Shown one piece after another: positions 1 to 9,160 of a DNA stretch of 64,000 nt. The DNA comes from an uncultured Veillonellaceae bacterium. GTDB taxonomy: Bacteria > Bacillota > Negativicutes > Veillonellales > Negativicoccaceae. Made by a program: the position numbers and the translations under genes. The stretch spans positions 22,399 to 86,398 of the forward strand of contig CAMCNU010000005.1 of assembly GCA_945876385.1 (NCBI GenBank), in the 5' to 3' direction. Under the pieces are notes generated by a model. The model had not been told where the DNA came from and made no database searches. It was given only the letters and a program-made list of their open reading frames with translations. Positions within the stretch are counted from its first letter, which is position 1, and the number at the start of each line of letters is the position of its first letter.

Positions 1-466
1 GGGAAAAATACATGGCCTCACCGTTGCAATTGCAAACGACTTTGACGGCATTTCGATTATCATAGTCTGCCTCGGCCAAGGGCGCCGCCGCCGTCACCAT
101 GGCGAGGTCGTCACGTTCGGCAATCCGTGCCGCGAGCCGATCGATTAACTGCGGATCGATGAGCGGCTCATCTCCCTGGACATTGACGATGATGTCATAG
201 TCCGCATACTGCGTCGCCACCTCCGCCAAGCGGTCGGTCCCCGTCGGGTGCGTCGCCAGCGTCATGACCGCTTCGCCGCCGAAAGCCTCGACCACGGCCG
301 CGATTTTTTCATGATCGGTCGCCACGACCACCCGTTCGGGATGCGAAGCGAGAGCCGCGCGCTCATAGACCCGTTGAATGAGCGGCTTGCCGGCAATATC
401 CAAGAGCGGTTTCCCCGGTAATCGGGTCGAACCGTAACGCGCCGGTATCACGCAGATTGTCTTCAT
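1..466 (-). CDS. kdsB: 3-deoxy-manno-octulosonate cytidylyltransferase (CMP-Kdo synthetase), 3' end outside window
   Basis: Activates Kdo with CTP to CMP-Kdo, the donor used by WaaA, in the cytoplasm. About 155 N-terminal residues are visible and the rest lies beyond position 1. The protein opens with the nucleotide-binding motif VIPARYGSTRLPGKPL and later shows a VNVQGDEPLID segment, both typical of KdsB. The ATG at 464-466 overlaps the lpxK stop (463-465) as ATGA, so it is probably translationally coupled as the last visible gene of the lpxI-kdsB run. The frame is intact to the edge. The family call is firm; only the C-terminus is unseen. Confidence 0.93.
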   Translation of the reverse strand, partial: MKTICVIPARYGSTRLPGKPLLDIAGKPLIQRVYERAALASHPERVVVATDHEKIAAVVEAFGGEAVMTLATHPTGTDRLAEVATQYADYDIIVNVQGDEPLIDPQLIDRLAARIAERDDLAMVTAAAPLAEADYDNRNAVKVVCNCNGEAMYFS

Positions 467-1584
467 CCCCGTACCTCCCGTTCTTCCTTGATATACGACC
501 AAAATTCTTCTTCCCCGGAAAGGATGCGCAGTTCCAACGTCAAGACATACAAGTCTTCCGTATCAAGCGGTACACAATCCAGCAGCTTGACCGCGTCTTT
601 TTCCGTCACCACCAACCCCTGCGCCTGCTCGTTGCGGGCATAGGCCTGTGCGTCTTGCCAATCCGCCGCCGTGTAACGATGGTGATCGACATGACGGATA
701 TGCCCCACCGCCTGCATACCGGCCTGCCGCACACTGCGCTCAAACGAAGCCGGATTGCCCAAGGCGCACATCGTGACCACGCGCCGCGGCGGCGGCGTCG
801 TGCTCTCCCGTTGCGCCGCCCAATCGGCAAATGACAACATTCGCCCCGGATGATGCGCCGTCACCATAATCGGCGCTTGTGACGAGAAACTCTTCAAATT
901 ATCGATGATTTCATCCAAACGCTCTTCCGCGACCGCGTCCGCCTTGGTCACGACATACACATGCGCCCGTTCCAGATGATCCAACGGTTCGCGCAACAGA
1001 CCGCGCGGCAAGACCCGTCCGTTGCTGAACGGATTGGTCGCGTCAATCAGGACGATATCCACGTCGCGATGCAACGACCAGTGCTGAAACGCATCATCCA
1101 GCAGTACCACCGAGGGGTGATACTTTTGCTCTACCTGCGCGGCGATTTGTGCACGTTTGCGACCGACCGCGACGATGACCTTCGGTAAGACCCGCGCCAG
1201 CAAGTAGGGCTCATCCCCCGCCTCCTGTGCCGTCGCATAGACCCGCTCGCCGTCACTGACGATACCGCCGCGCGCCTCCCAGCCGCTGCGGTAGCCGCGA
1301 CTGACAATCGCGACGGTTTCCCCCTCAGCCGCCAACCGCGCCGCCATATAGCGCACAAAGGGCGTCTTGCCCGTTCCGCCGGCGGTAATATTACCGATGC
1401 TCAGCGTATACGCCGCCAACTCATGCCGATGCAAGTGGCCGATATCGTAAAACGATACCCACATATTGAGCAAAAACGAATATATTTTTTCAACCCCGCC
1501 CAAAAGCAACAAGGCCGCATGGTCCTGCAAGCTTTTCGGATCGTCGCCGAATAAATGGCGCGCATAGCTTTCTCTGTTTCTCAT
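463..1584 (-). CDS. lpxK: Tetraacyldisaccharide 4'-kinase
   Basis: Phosphorylates the 4' position of the lipid A disaccharide precursor at the inner face of the cytoplasmic membrane. The P-loop GNITAGGTGKTP lies near residues 64-74 and follows a hydrophobic N-terminal segment (LLLLGGVEKIYSFLLNMW), the usual LpxK layout. A DDAFQH motif follows around residue 160. I chose the ATG at 1584 (MRNRESYARHLFG): its ATGA overlap with the waaA stop repeats the coupling seen across the cluster, and the longer in-frame extension reads antisense-like sequence inside waaA. The predicted length of 373 residues is normal for the family. Confidence 0.93.
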   Translation of the reverse strand: MRNRESYARHLFGDDPKSLQDHAALLLLGGVEKIYSFLLNMWVSFYDIGHLHRHELAAYTLSIGNITAGGTGKTPFVRYMAARLAAEGETVAIVSRGYRSGWEARGGIVSDGERVYATAQEAGDEPYLLARVLPKVIVAVGRKRAQIAAQVEQKYHPSVVLLDDAFQHWSLHRDVDIVLIDATNPFSNGRVLPRGLLREPLDHLERAHVYVVTKADAVAEERLDEIIDNLKSFSSQAPIMVTAHHPGRMLSFADWAAQRESTTPPPRRVVTMCALGNPASFERSVRQAGMQAVGHIRHVDHHRYTAADWQDAQAYARNEQAQGLVVTEKDAVKLLDCVPLDTEDLYVLTLELRILSGEEEFWSYIKEEREVRG

Positions 1585-2894
1585 TCTTCGGCTCCTCGCA
1601 ACGCAATCCCTTCCCGTTTCGCCAGCGCGGCGAATGCATCGACATTCCGCCGCGTCGCGCCGCGGTTTTCCTGAATCAGCCGCCACGCATTGTCGCCCAA
1701 TTCACGCAGGCGCTTTTCGTCGGCCAAGAGGTCCGTGACTTGCGCGGTCAGCTCCGCCGCACTGGTCATCACCACCGCCTCATGGCGTTCCATCAAAGCA
1801 AATATGTCTTTGAAATTAAACATATACGGTCCGACGACAATCGGCTTGCCGTGCGCGGCCGGCTCCAATATGTTATGGCCGCCGACCGGTACGAAACTGC
1901 CGCCGACAATCACCAAATCCGCCAGACTGTAAATCCGCCCCAATTCGCCGATGGTATCGAGAATCAGTACATCGGCCTGCGCCGTGTCGGCGTCCATACG
2001 CGTCCGCCGTACGACACGATACCCTCGCGCCGCCGCCAGCTCCGCAACCTGACCGCTGCGCGGCAACTCCCGCGGTGCCATTATCAACACCGCCGCGGGA
2101 TACCGCCGGCGCACTTCGGCAAATACATCGAGCATCAGCTCGTCTTCACCTTTGTGGATACTGCCCGCCACGATGACGGGATGCTGATGCCCGACGGTAA
2201 ATTCCTGCCGCAGCGCTTCTTTTTCCGCCGTGCTGACCTCCGCATACGTCTGATCGTACTTCGTATTACCGGTGATTTCCACCTGTGCGGGGCAGGCTCC
2301 CATTTGAATGATATACTCGGCGTCCTGCTCCGATTGCATACAAAACCACTTAATCTGCGCCAACATCCGTTGCGTAAAACGGCGTATCAGCGCATACCGG
2401 CGGGCACTGCGATCACTGATACGGCCGTTGACCATCATCACGGGGAATCCCCGCTCCTCGGCCAGCCGCAAAAAGTTCGGCCACAATTCCGTTTCTACGA
2501 GCAAAATCACCTTCGGCGCGACAATATCCACAATCCGCGCCGTGATAATCGGTAAATCGACCGGAAAAAAGATATGTCCGTCCGCCTCCGGAATAATCCG
2601 CTGTGCCATGCGATGCCCCGTTGCGGTTACCACGGACACCACGACCGTTTCCTCGGGATAGCGCCGCTTGAGCTCGCGCACGACGGGGCTGGCGGCGACG
2701 ATTTCACCGACCGAAGCCGCATGCACCCAAATCCCGTTGGAGCCGTATATTTTTTGCAATGTCGGTTGCGGCATAATCCCCGCGCTCTGTTTCAGCCGAT
2801 CGTAAAACCCTTCTTCAAACGCCAAGCGATACAGCAAGACGGGAATCAAAAACAACCAATACCCGACCAGACAAATATTATATAGCCAGTACAT
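1581..2894 (-). CDS. waaA: 3-deoxy-D-manno-octulosonic acid (Kdo) transferase
   Basis: Transfers Kdo from CMP-Kdo to lipid IVA to begin the LPS core. The 437-residue protein has an N-terminal membrane anchor (about residues 3-24, rich in L/F/Y), then a GT-B glycosyltransferase body. The acceptor-domain segment SNGIWVHAASVGE and the C-terminal donor-binding segment GGSFVPVGGHNILEPAAHGK are characteristic of WaaA/KdtA. The start codon shares one base with the msbA stop (TAATG), and the stop overlaps lpxK. Whether it adds one or more Kdo residues cannot be read from sequence. Confidence 0.94.
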   Translation of the reverse strand: MYWLYNICLVGYWLFLIPVLLYRLAFEEGFYDRLKQSAGIMPQPTLQKIYGSNGIWVHAASVGEIVAASPVVRELKRRYPEETVVVSVVTATGHRMAQRIIPEADGHIFFPVDLPIITARIVDIVAPKVILLVETELWPNFLRLAEERGFPVMMVNGRISDRSARRYALIRRFTQRMLAQIKWFCMQSEQDAEYIIQMGACPAQVEITGNTKYDQTYAEVSTAEKEALRQEFTVGHQHPVIVAGSIHKGEDELMLDVFAEVRRRYPAAVLIMAPRELPRSGQVAELAAARGYRVVRRTRMDADTAQADVLILDTIGELGRIYSLADLVIVGGSFVPVGGHNILEPAAHGKPIVVGPYMFNFKDIFALMERHEAVVMTSAAELTAQVTDLLADEKRLRELGDNAWRLIQENRGATRRNVDAFAALAKREGIALRGAEE

Positions 2895-4624
2895 TACGTC
2901 GGTTCTCCTTGTTGCCGCAACGTGTACAGATTGTAGTACATGCCTTCGGCAGCCAGCAATTCGTCATGCGTGCCGCGTTCGACGATACGCCCGCGGTCAA
3001 TGACCAAAATCAAATCCGCCCGCTGAATCGTCGACAAACGATGCGCTACCACCATGGCGGTACGTCCGATTAGCAAGCGGTCCAAGGCGTCCTGCACCAC
3101 GCGTTCGCTTTCCGTATCCAATGCCGACGTCGCTTCATCCAGCACCAGAATCCGCGGATTTTTGAGCAGCGCGCGGGCAATCGCAATGCGCTGTCGCTGT
3201 CCGCCCGACAGCACCAGTCCCCGGTCGCCGATGACGGTCTGCAGACCGTCCGGCATCTCGTCGATAAACGATTCCGCATTCGCCGCGGCCAGTGCCGCGC
3301 GAATCTCCGCCTCGGTCGCATCCAAACGACCGTAACGGATATTTTCCTCAATGGTCGTATTGAACAAAACCGTTTCCTGCGGGACGATACCGATCTGCTC
3401 GCGCAACGACGCCAGCGTCACATCCCGCACGTCGTGTCCGTCGACCAAGACCGCGCCCGCCGTCACATCATAAAAACGCGGCAAGAGATTGGCCACGGTC
3501 GATTTGCCCGACCCGCTCGGGCCGACCAGCGCAATCGTCTGCCCCGGCTCGGCGCAAAAACCGAGTCCCTGCAAAACCGGTTTGGACGGCTCGTAGGCAA
3601 ACGACACGTCGCGAAACTCCACACGTCCTGCCACCGGCGGCAACACTACCGCCTGCGGCCGTTCGCGCACGGACGGCTCTTCATCCAGCACGGAAAATAC
3701 GCGTTCCGCCGCCGCCAGCGCCTTTTGGACATTGGCATACAAACTGCTCAGTCGGCGCACGGGATTGGCCAGATTAATCGCATAAATCAAAAACGCAATC
3801 AGCTCGCCCGATGTCAACTCTCCGTGGATGACACTCCAACCGCCGTACCAAATAATCGCGATAATCGCGAGCGCCGCCAAGAATTCCACCAGCGGCGACA
3901 ACTGGCTCGTCTGCTGGGCCGCTTTCATCAGCGCGCCGAAATTACGCTCGTTAATCTGCCGAAACCGCTCGATTTCATGTGCTTCGCGATGAAACGACTT
4001 GACCACACGAATTCCCGCAATCGACTCCTGCAGATGCGCCGTCACATCGGCCACCGATTCTTGTACCCGCCGGCCGCTGCGCTTAATTTTACGGCCGAAG
4101 TAGCGAATCGTCGTCGATACCAGTGGCACAATGACCAGGCACAAGAGTGTCAACTTCCAGTGCAACCAGACCATCGCAACAATGGACCCGAGCAAAATCA
4201 CGCTTTCTTTGACGATATCGACGATATTGTCGACAATGGCCGTTTGCAAGGCGTTGACATCATTGGTCAACTTGCTCATCAGGCTGCCTGTCTTGCGCCG
4301 GTCGAAATACGCCAGCGACAATCGTTGTAAATGCGCATACACCCGCAAGCGGATATCAATGATGACCCGATTGCCGATATAACTCATCAAGTAGCCGTGC
4401 CCGAAAGTAAAGACCCCGCGCACAAAAAATATCAACAAAATCGCGACGGCAATGAGGTTGAGCGCCATCATATTTTTAGCGGTCAAGACATCGTCGACGA
4501 TATCACGAATAATCCACGGCACCAACAATGTCGTCACGGCGGCGACTATCATACACAGTGCGGCCGCTACGCCCCGCCGCCAATACGGTTTGACATATTG
4601 CAATAAGCGAAGATAATCGTTCAT
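2894..4624 (-). CDS. msbA: Lipid A export ABC transporter, permease/ATP-binding (MsbA type)
   Basis: A half-size ABC exporter of 576 residues that flips lipid A-core across the inner membrane as a homodimer. The N-terminal ~300 residues form the six-helix membrane domain. The ATPase follows, with Walker A GPSGSGKST near 368-376, the LSGGQRQR signature near 472, Walker B ILVLDEATSALD near 492 and a VAHRLST switch region. The assignment to MsbA rather than a generic multidrug exporter rests on its position between lpxB and waaA with overlapping stop/start codons on both sides. Confidence 0.9.
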   Translation of the reverse strand: MNDYLRLLQYVKPYWRRGVAAALCMIVAAVTTLLVPWIIRDIVDDVLTAKNMMALNLIAVAILLIFFVRGVFTFGHGYLMSYIGNRVIIDIRLRVYAHLQRLSLAYFDRRKTGSLMSKLTNDVNALQTAIVDNIVDIVKESVILLGSIVAMVWLHWKLTLLCLVIVPLVSTTIRYFGRKIKRSGRRVQESVADVTAHLQESIAGIRVVKSFHREAHEIERFRQINERNFGALMKAAQQTSQLSPLVEFLAALAIIAIIWYGGWSVIHGELTSGELIAFLIYAINLANPVRRLSSLYANVQKALAAAERVFSVLDEEPSVRERPQAVVLPPVAGRVEFRDVSFAYEPSKPVLQGLGFCAEPGQTIALVGPSGSGKSTVANLLPRFYDVTAGAVLVDGHDVRDVTLASLREQIGIVPQETVLFNTTIEENIRYGRLDATEAEIRAALAAANAESFIDEMPDGLQTVIGDRGLVLSGGQRQRIAIARALLKNPRILVLDEATSALDTESERVVQDALDRLLIGRTAMVVAHRLSTIQRADLILVIDRGRIVERGTHDELLAAEGMYYNLYTLRQQGEPT

Positions 4625-5757
4625 CGGCCGGCCCTTTCCGCGGTTTCCCGTACCAACTCTGCCACTCGCATGACCGCGCCCGGCGTACCGAGACGTGTCC
4701 GTATCTCTCCCAATGCCGCTACCATCTCCCGACGACGCGGACCGTCCGAAAGAAGCGGTGTCAATTCTTCCGCCATTCGCGTCGGCGTCGCATCATCCTG
4801 CAGCAGCTCCGGTATCACGCCGCGACCGGCGACGATATTCGGCAGACCGATGTACGGTGTTTTGACCAAACGCCGCCCGAGCCAATACGTCAGCGACGAC
4901 ACCCGATACACCAGCACCGTCGGGAGTCCCATCAATGCCGCCTCGAGCGTCACCGTCCCCGAGGCCGCCAACGCCGCATCGGCGATTTGCATCAAATCAT
5001 ACACGCCGCCTTCGGTCACCGTCACCTCCACGCCGGCGGCGGCTATCAGACTTTCCAACCGCTCACGGGCAATGGTCGTCGCCCGCGGCAAAAAGCACTG
5101 TATCTCCTGACGGTCACCGAGTATCCGCACCGCCTCCAGCATGGACGGCAGCAGACGTTCGATTTCCTGGCGGCGGCTGCCGGGCAACAGCAATACCCGC
5201 CGCGCCGATGCCCGTGCACCGAAATCGCGCATCGCGGCCTCTACACTGCGAGTCGGCCGCACCGTATCCAAAAGCGGATGCCCGACAAATGTCGCATGCG
5301 CGCCCATCGCCCGATAGGCCGCTTCTTCAAACGGAAAGATACAGGCGACCGCATCGGTATCCCGTGCAATCGCATGGCCGCGACTTTCGTGCCACGCCCA
5401 AATCGTCGGTGCAATGTAGTACACCACGGGAACCCCCTGCGCATGGACGGTGCGGGCGAGCCGCATATTGAATCCCGGATAGTCCACACAAACCAAGACG
5501 TCGGGCCGCTCGCGCCGAACCGCCGCGGCCAATTCATCCCGCAAGCGGAAGAAAAACGGCAATCGACGAACGACTTCCGCAATCCCGATGACACCGAGAT
5601 CGTCGATATCCCGCAGCAGGTGCACACCGGCCGCCGCCATCGCGCGGCCGCCCATACCGAACATCTCGACCGACGGATCGGCATCACGCAACGCCCGCGC
5701 CACCGCCGCGGCATGCACATCCCCCGAGGCCTCGCCCGCGGAAAACATCACCTTCAT
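4621..5757 (-). CDS. lpxB: Lipid-A-disaccharide synthase
   Basis: Condenses UDP-2,3-diacylglucosamine with lipid X to form the beta-1',6 disaccharide of lipid A. The start MKVMFSAGEASGDVHAA carries the family N-terminal signature SAGEASGD. VDYPGFNMRLA and the later PGSRRQEI motif (near residue 190) are also typical of LpxB. The ATG at 5757 is chosen because it overlaps the lpxI stop as ATGA; the upstream in-frame extension has no family similarity. Its product is the next substrate of LpxK, encoded two genes downstream. Confidence 0.94.
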   Translation of the reverse strand: MKVMFSAGEASGDVHAAAVARALRDADPSVEMFGMGGRAMAAAGVHLLRDIDDLGVIGIAEVVRRLPFFFRLRDELAAAVRRERPDVLVCVDYPGFNMRLARTVHAQGVPVVYYIAPTIWAWHESRGHAIARDTDAVACIFPFEEAAYRAMGAHATFVGHPLLDTVRPTRSVEAAMRDFGARASARRVLLLPGSRRQEIERLLPSMLEAVRILGDRQEIQCFLPRATTIARERLESLIAAAGVEVTVTEGGVYDLMQIADAALAASGTVTLEAALMGLPTVLVYRVSSLTYWLGRRLVKTPYIGLPNIVAGRGVIPELLQDDATPTRMAEELTPLLSDGPRRREMVAALGEIRTRLGTPGAVMRVAELVRETAERAGR

Positions 5758-6593
5758 AGCGGCATCTCCGGCGCCTGCGCCTGTTCCTGCGTCACCGCAC
5801 AAATCGCAATTCCCCGCCGATCGGCTTCGGCGATGACGGCCTCGCGCTCGACAAACAGCGTTCTCCCCGCTTCAATCGCCAACACCGCGCCGTCGTGCGC
5901 CAGCATGGACTGCAGCGTTTGCATGCCGACCGTCGGCACATCAAACCGCGTATCCTGCTGCGGCTTGGCCGTCTTGACAACGACCGCCCCGCGCCGCGCG
6001 AGTGCACAACCGCGGGCAATACAGGCATCCGTACCTTCGATGGCCTCGATTGCCATCACCGCGCGGCGGCTGACCACCACCGTCTGCCCGATATCAAGGC
6101 GCCCCATCTGCTTGGCCGTGGCAAATCCGAAACGGATATCCGCCCACTCTTCTGCCGTCGGCCGCCGCCGGGTAAACACTTGCGGCGCCGGCAGCAGAGC
6201 GCGCAAATACAGCGTCTGATCCGGCACGCGAATCCCGTCCGCCGCAAGCTCTTCGACCAGCGCCTCCATAATGGTATCGTCTTTGCGATTACGGAGCCGG
6301 CGGAGCACCTTGAGTGCCCGCGCATCCGGCAACGCCATCTGCTTAAATAAAATTTCCTTCGTGACTTTGCCGAGCATCGTCGCTTCCGTGACACCTTCCG
6401 CCACCAGCGTCCGAATAATCCGGTTCAGTTTGAGTACATGGATGTAGTAAAAGACATCCGCTTCCCGTTGCAATTCGGGAGCCGCTCCGTCGGTGACCGC
6501 AATGGTCACGACGCGATGGCCGTCTCGCTGCGCCGCCCGCAAGAACTCGACCGGCAAATGACCGATGCCGGCAAGCAAACCGATTGTCGCCAT
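5754..6593 (-). CDS. lpxI: UDP-2,3-diacylglucosamine pyrophosphatase, LpxI type (DUF1009)
   Basis: Hydrolyses UDP-2,3-diacylglucosamine to lipid X and UMP. This is the LpxI solution, unrelated to the LpxH calcineurin-like phosphoesterase. The N-terminus MATIGLLAGIGHLPVEFLRAA matches the LpxI beta-strand/glycine loop, and GKVTKEILF plus DDTIMEALVEEL in the middle are family segments. It is the first gene of the six-gene lpxI-kdsB run, preceded by a GGGGAGGA ribosome site and a candidate extended -10. Placement directly ahead of lpxB fits its step in the pathway. Confidence 0.92.
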   Translation of the reverse strand: MATIGLLAGIGHLPVEFLRAAQRDGHRVVTIAVTDGAAPELQREADVFYYIHVLKLNRIIRTLVAEGVTEATMLGKVTKEILFKQMALPDARALKVLRRLRNRKDDTIMEALVEELAADGIRVPDQTLYLRALLPAPQVFTRRRPTAEEWADIRFGFATAKQMGRLDIGQTVVVSRRAVMAIEAIEGTDACIARGCALARRGAVVVKTAKPQQDTRFDVPTVGMQTLQSMLAHDGAVLAIEAGRTLFVEREAVIAEADRRGIAICAVTQEQAQAPEMPL

Positions 6594-6623
6594 GACGTTC
6601 CTCCCCTGCTGATACTTCTTTTA

Positions 6624-6634
6624 TTTTACCATAC
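6624..6634 (-). promoter_or_regulatory. Candidate extended -10 promoter for lpxI-kdsB
   Basis: Read on the minus strand the bases give TATGGTAAAAT, an extended -10 (TGn plus TAAAAT), about 30 bases upstream of the lpxI start and downstream of the lpxA terminator. No good -35 is visible, so this is an inference from position and one element. Confidence 0.4.
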
Positions 6635-6694
6635 TTACACGGCGCGCTGACGGGTTTCTCCGGATAAACCCGATATCTTCCCGAATCCCTTCAT

Positions 6695-6731
6695 CAAAAA
6701 AACACCCCGACGACGACCGTCGCCGGGATGT
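6695..6731 (-). terminator. Intrinsic terminator after lpxA
   Basis: On the minus strand a 13-bp stem (ACATCCCGGCGAC paired with GTCGTCGGGGTGT, with G-U pairs) is followed by seven T residues. It separates lpxC-fabZ-lpxA from lpxI-kdsB. Confidence 0.85.
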
Positions 6732-6734
6732 ATA

Positions 6735-7550
6735 TCATGACTCTTTGCGTGTCCGCACGATACCGCGCTCGCAATTGCGCAAGAATCGCAGAAAATGCTC
6801 GATTTCCTCGTAGGCGTGCAGCTCCTGCTCCATTTCCTGAATCGCCGCGACCAGACTGAGGCCGGAACGATAGAGCAGACGATACGCCTTCTTGAGGTCC
6901 GACTTGACTTCAGGCGATACACCGTTGCGCGCCAGTCCTACATGATTGAGCCCCACGACCCGCGCGGGATTGCCGTCAACGATAATGTACGGCGGCGCAT
7001 CCTGCACCACCTTGGTCATCGCGCCGACCATGCACGTACGGCCGATTTTGACGAATTGGTGCACACCCGCCATCCCGCCGATGATGGCGCCGTCTTCCAG
7101 CGTCACATGCCCCGCCAGCCCCGAAAAGCTGCTCATCACGACATGATTGCCGACTTGGCAGTTGTGGGCGACGTGCGTATAGGCTTGCAACAAGCAATGC
7201 GAACCGACACGCGTCTGCTGGTCCTCGCCGGTGGCACGGCTGACCGTTACATACTCGCGAATCTGCGTCGCATCACCGATAATCGTAAAACTGCGCTCGC
7301 CTTTGAATTTCAAATCCTGCGGCTCGCCGCCGATTGAGGCGCTGGGAAAAATCCGGCAACGGGCGCCGATGGTCGTATACGGATGAATGACCGCATGGGC
7401 ATCAATCTGCGTCCCTTCTCCGATTTCCGTATGCGGGCCGATGACTGCGTACGGTCCGATTTTCACATTCGCGTGTAACTTCGCCGACGGATCGACAATC
7501 GCCGTCGGGTGGACGTTCGGTGCTTCCGTCTTGACTACTTGTAATCCCAT
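6735..7550 (-). CDS. lpxA: Acyl-[ACP]--UDP-N-acetylglucosamine O-acyltransferase
   Basis: Catalyses the first step of lipid A synthesis, 3-O-acylation of UDP-GlcNAc. The 271-residue protein is a left-handed beta-helix of hexapeptide repeats (for example VHPTAIVDPSAKLHANVKIGP, split by isoleucine/valine every six residues) followed by an alpha-helical C-terminus. HVAHNCQVGNHVV contains the conserved catalytic His region, and GGMAGVHQFVKIG is typical of LpxA. The ATG has a clear AAGGAGACAG ribosome site. It lies ~160 bases after fabZ and ends at a strong terminator. Confidence 0.95.
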   Translation of the reverse strand: MGLQVVKTEAPNVHPTAIVDPSAKLHANVKIGPYAVIGPHTEIGEGTQIDAHAVIHPYTTIGARCRIFPSASIGGEPQDLKFKGERSFTIIGDATQIREYVTVSRATGEDQQTRVGSHCLLQAYTHVAHNCQVGNHVVMSSFSGLAGHVTLEDGAIIGGMAGVHQFVKIGRTCMVGAMTKVVQDAPPYIIVDGNPARVVGLNHVGLARNGVSPEVKSDLKKAYRLLYRSGLSLVAAIQEMEQELHAYEEIEHFLRFLRNCERGIVRTRKES

Positions 7551-7709
7551 TCTGTCTCCTTCATCTGCGTGTGTTGTCTCCCGTTTTCACGGGCTATCAA
7601 TATATAGTCGGGCGGCGGACCGGAAAATCAACTCGCCTCTTGCACAATGACACTCGATTATCGTTTTTATCCGTCGTTTAACTCTTGTTTTCTGCTTTTT
7701 TCAGCCGAT

Positions 7710-8186
7710 TTAATCTTTTTCTTCTTCCGTTGCGGGCTCTGCATCGGCTGTCTTGGGAAATTGCAAGTAAAACATAAATTCCCCTTCCGCCTTCAGCGTC
7801 TCGCCGACATAGCCGCAACAATGGACCTTGCCCATTTTTCCTTTGATTTTGAGCACTTCCGCTTCCGTGCGCAAGGTGTCGCCCGGCACGACCGAGGAGC
7901 GAAATCTCGTCCGATTGATGCCCGTGAACATCGGCAAGACACCTTTCTCATCAATCCCGCACAGCAAGGCAACGCCGGCCACTTGCGCCATGGCTTCGCA
8001 AATCAAAACCCCCGGCATCACCGGCTCTTGCGGAAAATGCCCCGCAAAAAACGGTTCGTTGACCGTGACATTTTTGATACCGACCGCCCGCTTGAGCGGT
8101 TCGACTTCCAAAATCCGATCCACCAGCAGCATCGGATATCGATGCGGCAAAATGGCCATGATGTCTTGTATATTCAGCATGCTCAT
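7710..8186 (-). CDS. fabZ: 3-hydroxyacyl-[ACP] dehydratase
   Basis: Dehydrates 3-hydroxyacyl-ACP in fatty acid elongation and so competes with LpxA for the 3-hydroxyacyl donor, which explains its place between lpxC and lpxA. The hot-dog motif HRYPMLLVDRI and the catalytic segment GHFPQEPVMPG (His near 49, Glu a few residues later in CEAMAQ) are intact. The start MSMLNIQDIM at 8186 overlaps the lpxC stop as ATGA; an ATG six bases further in is possible. The C-terminus ends in an acidic tail (ATEEEKD). Confidence 0.94.
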   Translation of the reverse strand: MSMLNIQDIMAILPHRYPMLLVDRILEVEPLKRAVGIKNVTVNEPFFAGHFPQEPVMPGVLICEAMAQVAGVALLCGIDEKGVLPMFTGINRTRFRSSVVPGDTLRTEAEVLKIKGKMGKVHCCGYVGETLKAEGEFMFYLQFPKTADAEPATEEEKD

Positions 8187-9016
8187 TCCTCCTCTGCCCA
8201 CTGCGCGGCCATTTTTTTGGCCAACTCCGTATTCAATTGGTGACTCGACTTGCGGGCGATAATATGCGCCTGCACCCTTCCTGCCAAGTACATATCGCCG
8301 ATGACGTCCAGTACTTTGTGCCGGACCAGCTCATCGGGATAATGCGGCGCGGACAGGCATTCCGTCTCCGAATACACCAGCGCATTCTCGAGATTGCCGC
8401 CCTGCGCCAACCCCATCGCCCGCAACTTGTCCAATTCATACGTAAATCCGATGGTGCGCGCCCGCATGATTTCCCGTTGATACGATGCCGGCGTCACGTC
8501 CACATCAACTACCTGCGTCCCCAAGAGCGGGTGCGGATTTTCCGACACAAACGTCACCCGAAATCCGTCATACGGCACCGCGAGGATAAATCGATCCCCC
8601 GCATCGTCATACACCGCGCAACTCTCCGTCAAGTGACGCAACCGCGAGCGCCCCTCCTGCTCGACAATTCCCGCCTGCAGGATGAGTGCGACAAAATCCG
8701 CCGCGCCGCCATCGGCCACCGGCGGCTCGGGCGAGTCCATCTCGACGATACAATTATCGACGCCCATCGCATGCAGCGCGCTCAATACATGCTCGACGGT
8801 AATGACAAATACGTCCCCGCTGCCGAGCGCTGTCGCCCGCATCGTCGTCGTAATTTGCGCGACATTGACCGGAATCGGCGCCGCCTGCGCCAAGTCCGTC
8901 CGTACGAATACGACGCCGCTGTCGGCGGCGGCCGGTCGCAAGGTCATTCGTACCGGCTTTCCCAGATGTAAGCCCGTTCCTTCATAGGTAACGGTTTTTC
9001 CCAAAGTGTATTGCAT
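8183..9016 (-). CDS. lpxC: UDP-3-O-acyl-N-acetylglucosamine deacetylase
   Basis: Zinc-dependent first committed step of lipid A synthesis. The 277-residue protein starts MQYTLGKTVTYEGTGLHLG, the typical LpxC N-terminus. It carries the zinc-ligand regions EHVLSALHAMG (His near 76) and RHKVLDVIGD (His and Asp near 232-236), and an HxxxN-like C-terminal segment. A near-consensus promoter lies 40-70 bases upstream. lpxD, the next enzyme in the pathway and a common lpx neighbour, is absent here: the gene upstream is rpsI. Confidence 0.95.
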   Translation of the reverse strand: MQYTLGKTVTYEGTGLHLGKPVRMTLRPAAADSGVVFVRTDLAQAAPIPVNVAQITTTMRATALGSGDVFVITVEHVLSALHAMGVDNCIVEMDSPEPPVADGGAADFVALILQAGIVEQEGRSRLRHLTESCAVYDDAGDRFILAVPYDGFRVTFVSENPHPLLGTQVVDVDVTPASYQREIMRARTIGFTYELDKLRAMGLAQGGNLENALVYSETECLSAPHYPDELVRHKVLDVIGDMYLAGRVQAHIIARKSSHQLNTELAKKMAAQWAEEE

Positions 9017-9054
9017 GCTGACTCCTTTATGAACTTCCTTGTTGTAACCTTTTT

Positions 9055-9084
9055 ATTATACCCTGTACAAGTGTATGGTCGCAA
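9055..9084 (-). promoter_or_regulatory. Promoter for lpxC-fabZ-lpxA
   Basis: Minus-strand -35 TTGCGA (9079-9084), 18-base spacer, -10 TATAAT (9055-9060), followed by a short leader and the lpxC ribosome site. It lies downstream of the rpsI terminator. Confidence 0.8.
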
Positions 9085-9123
9085 GTCTCGCCCGGCCCGC
9101 GCAGGAATCGGCGAATCGATATG

Positions 9124-9152
9124 AAAAAAGACCCGACCGAAATCGGGTCTTT
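9124..9152 (-). terminator. Intrinsic terminator after rpsI
   Basis: Minus-strand stem AGACCCGA / TCGGGTCT with a six-base loop, followed by a run of six T. It ends the rplM-rpsI unit just before the lpxC promoter. Confidence 0.88.
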
Positions 9153-9160
9153 CCGTTGTC

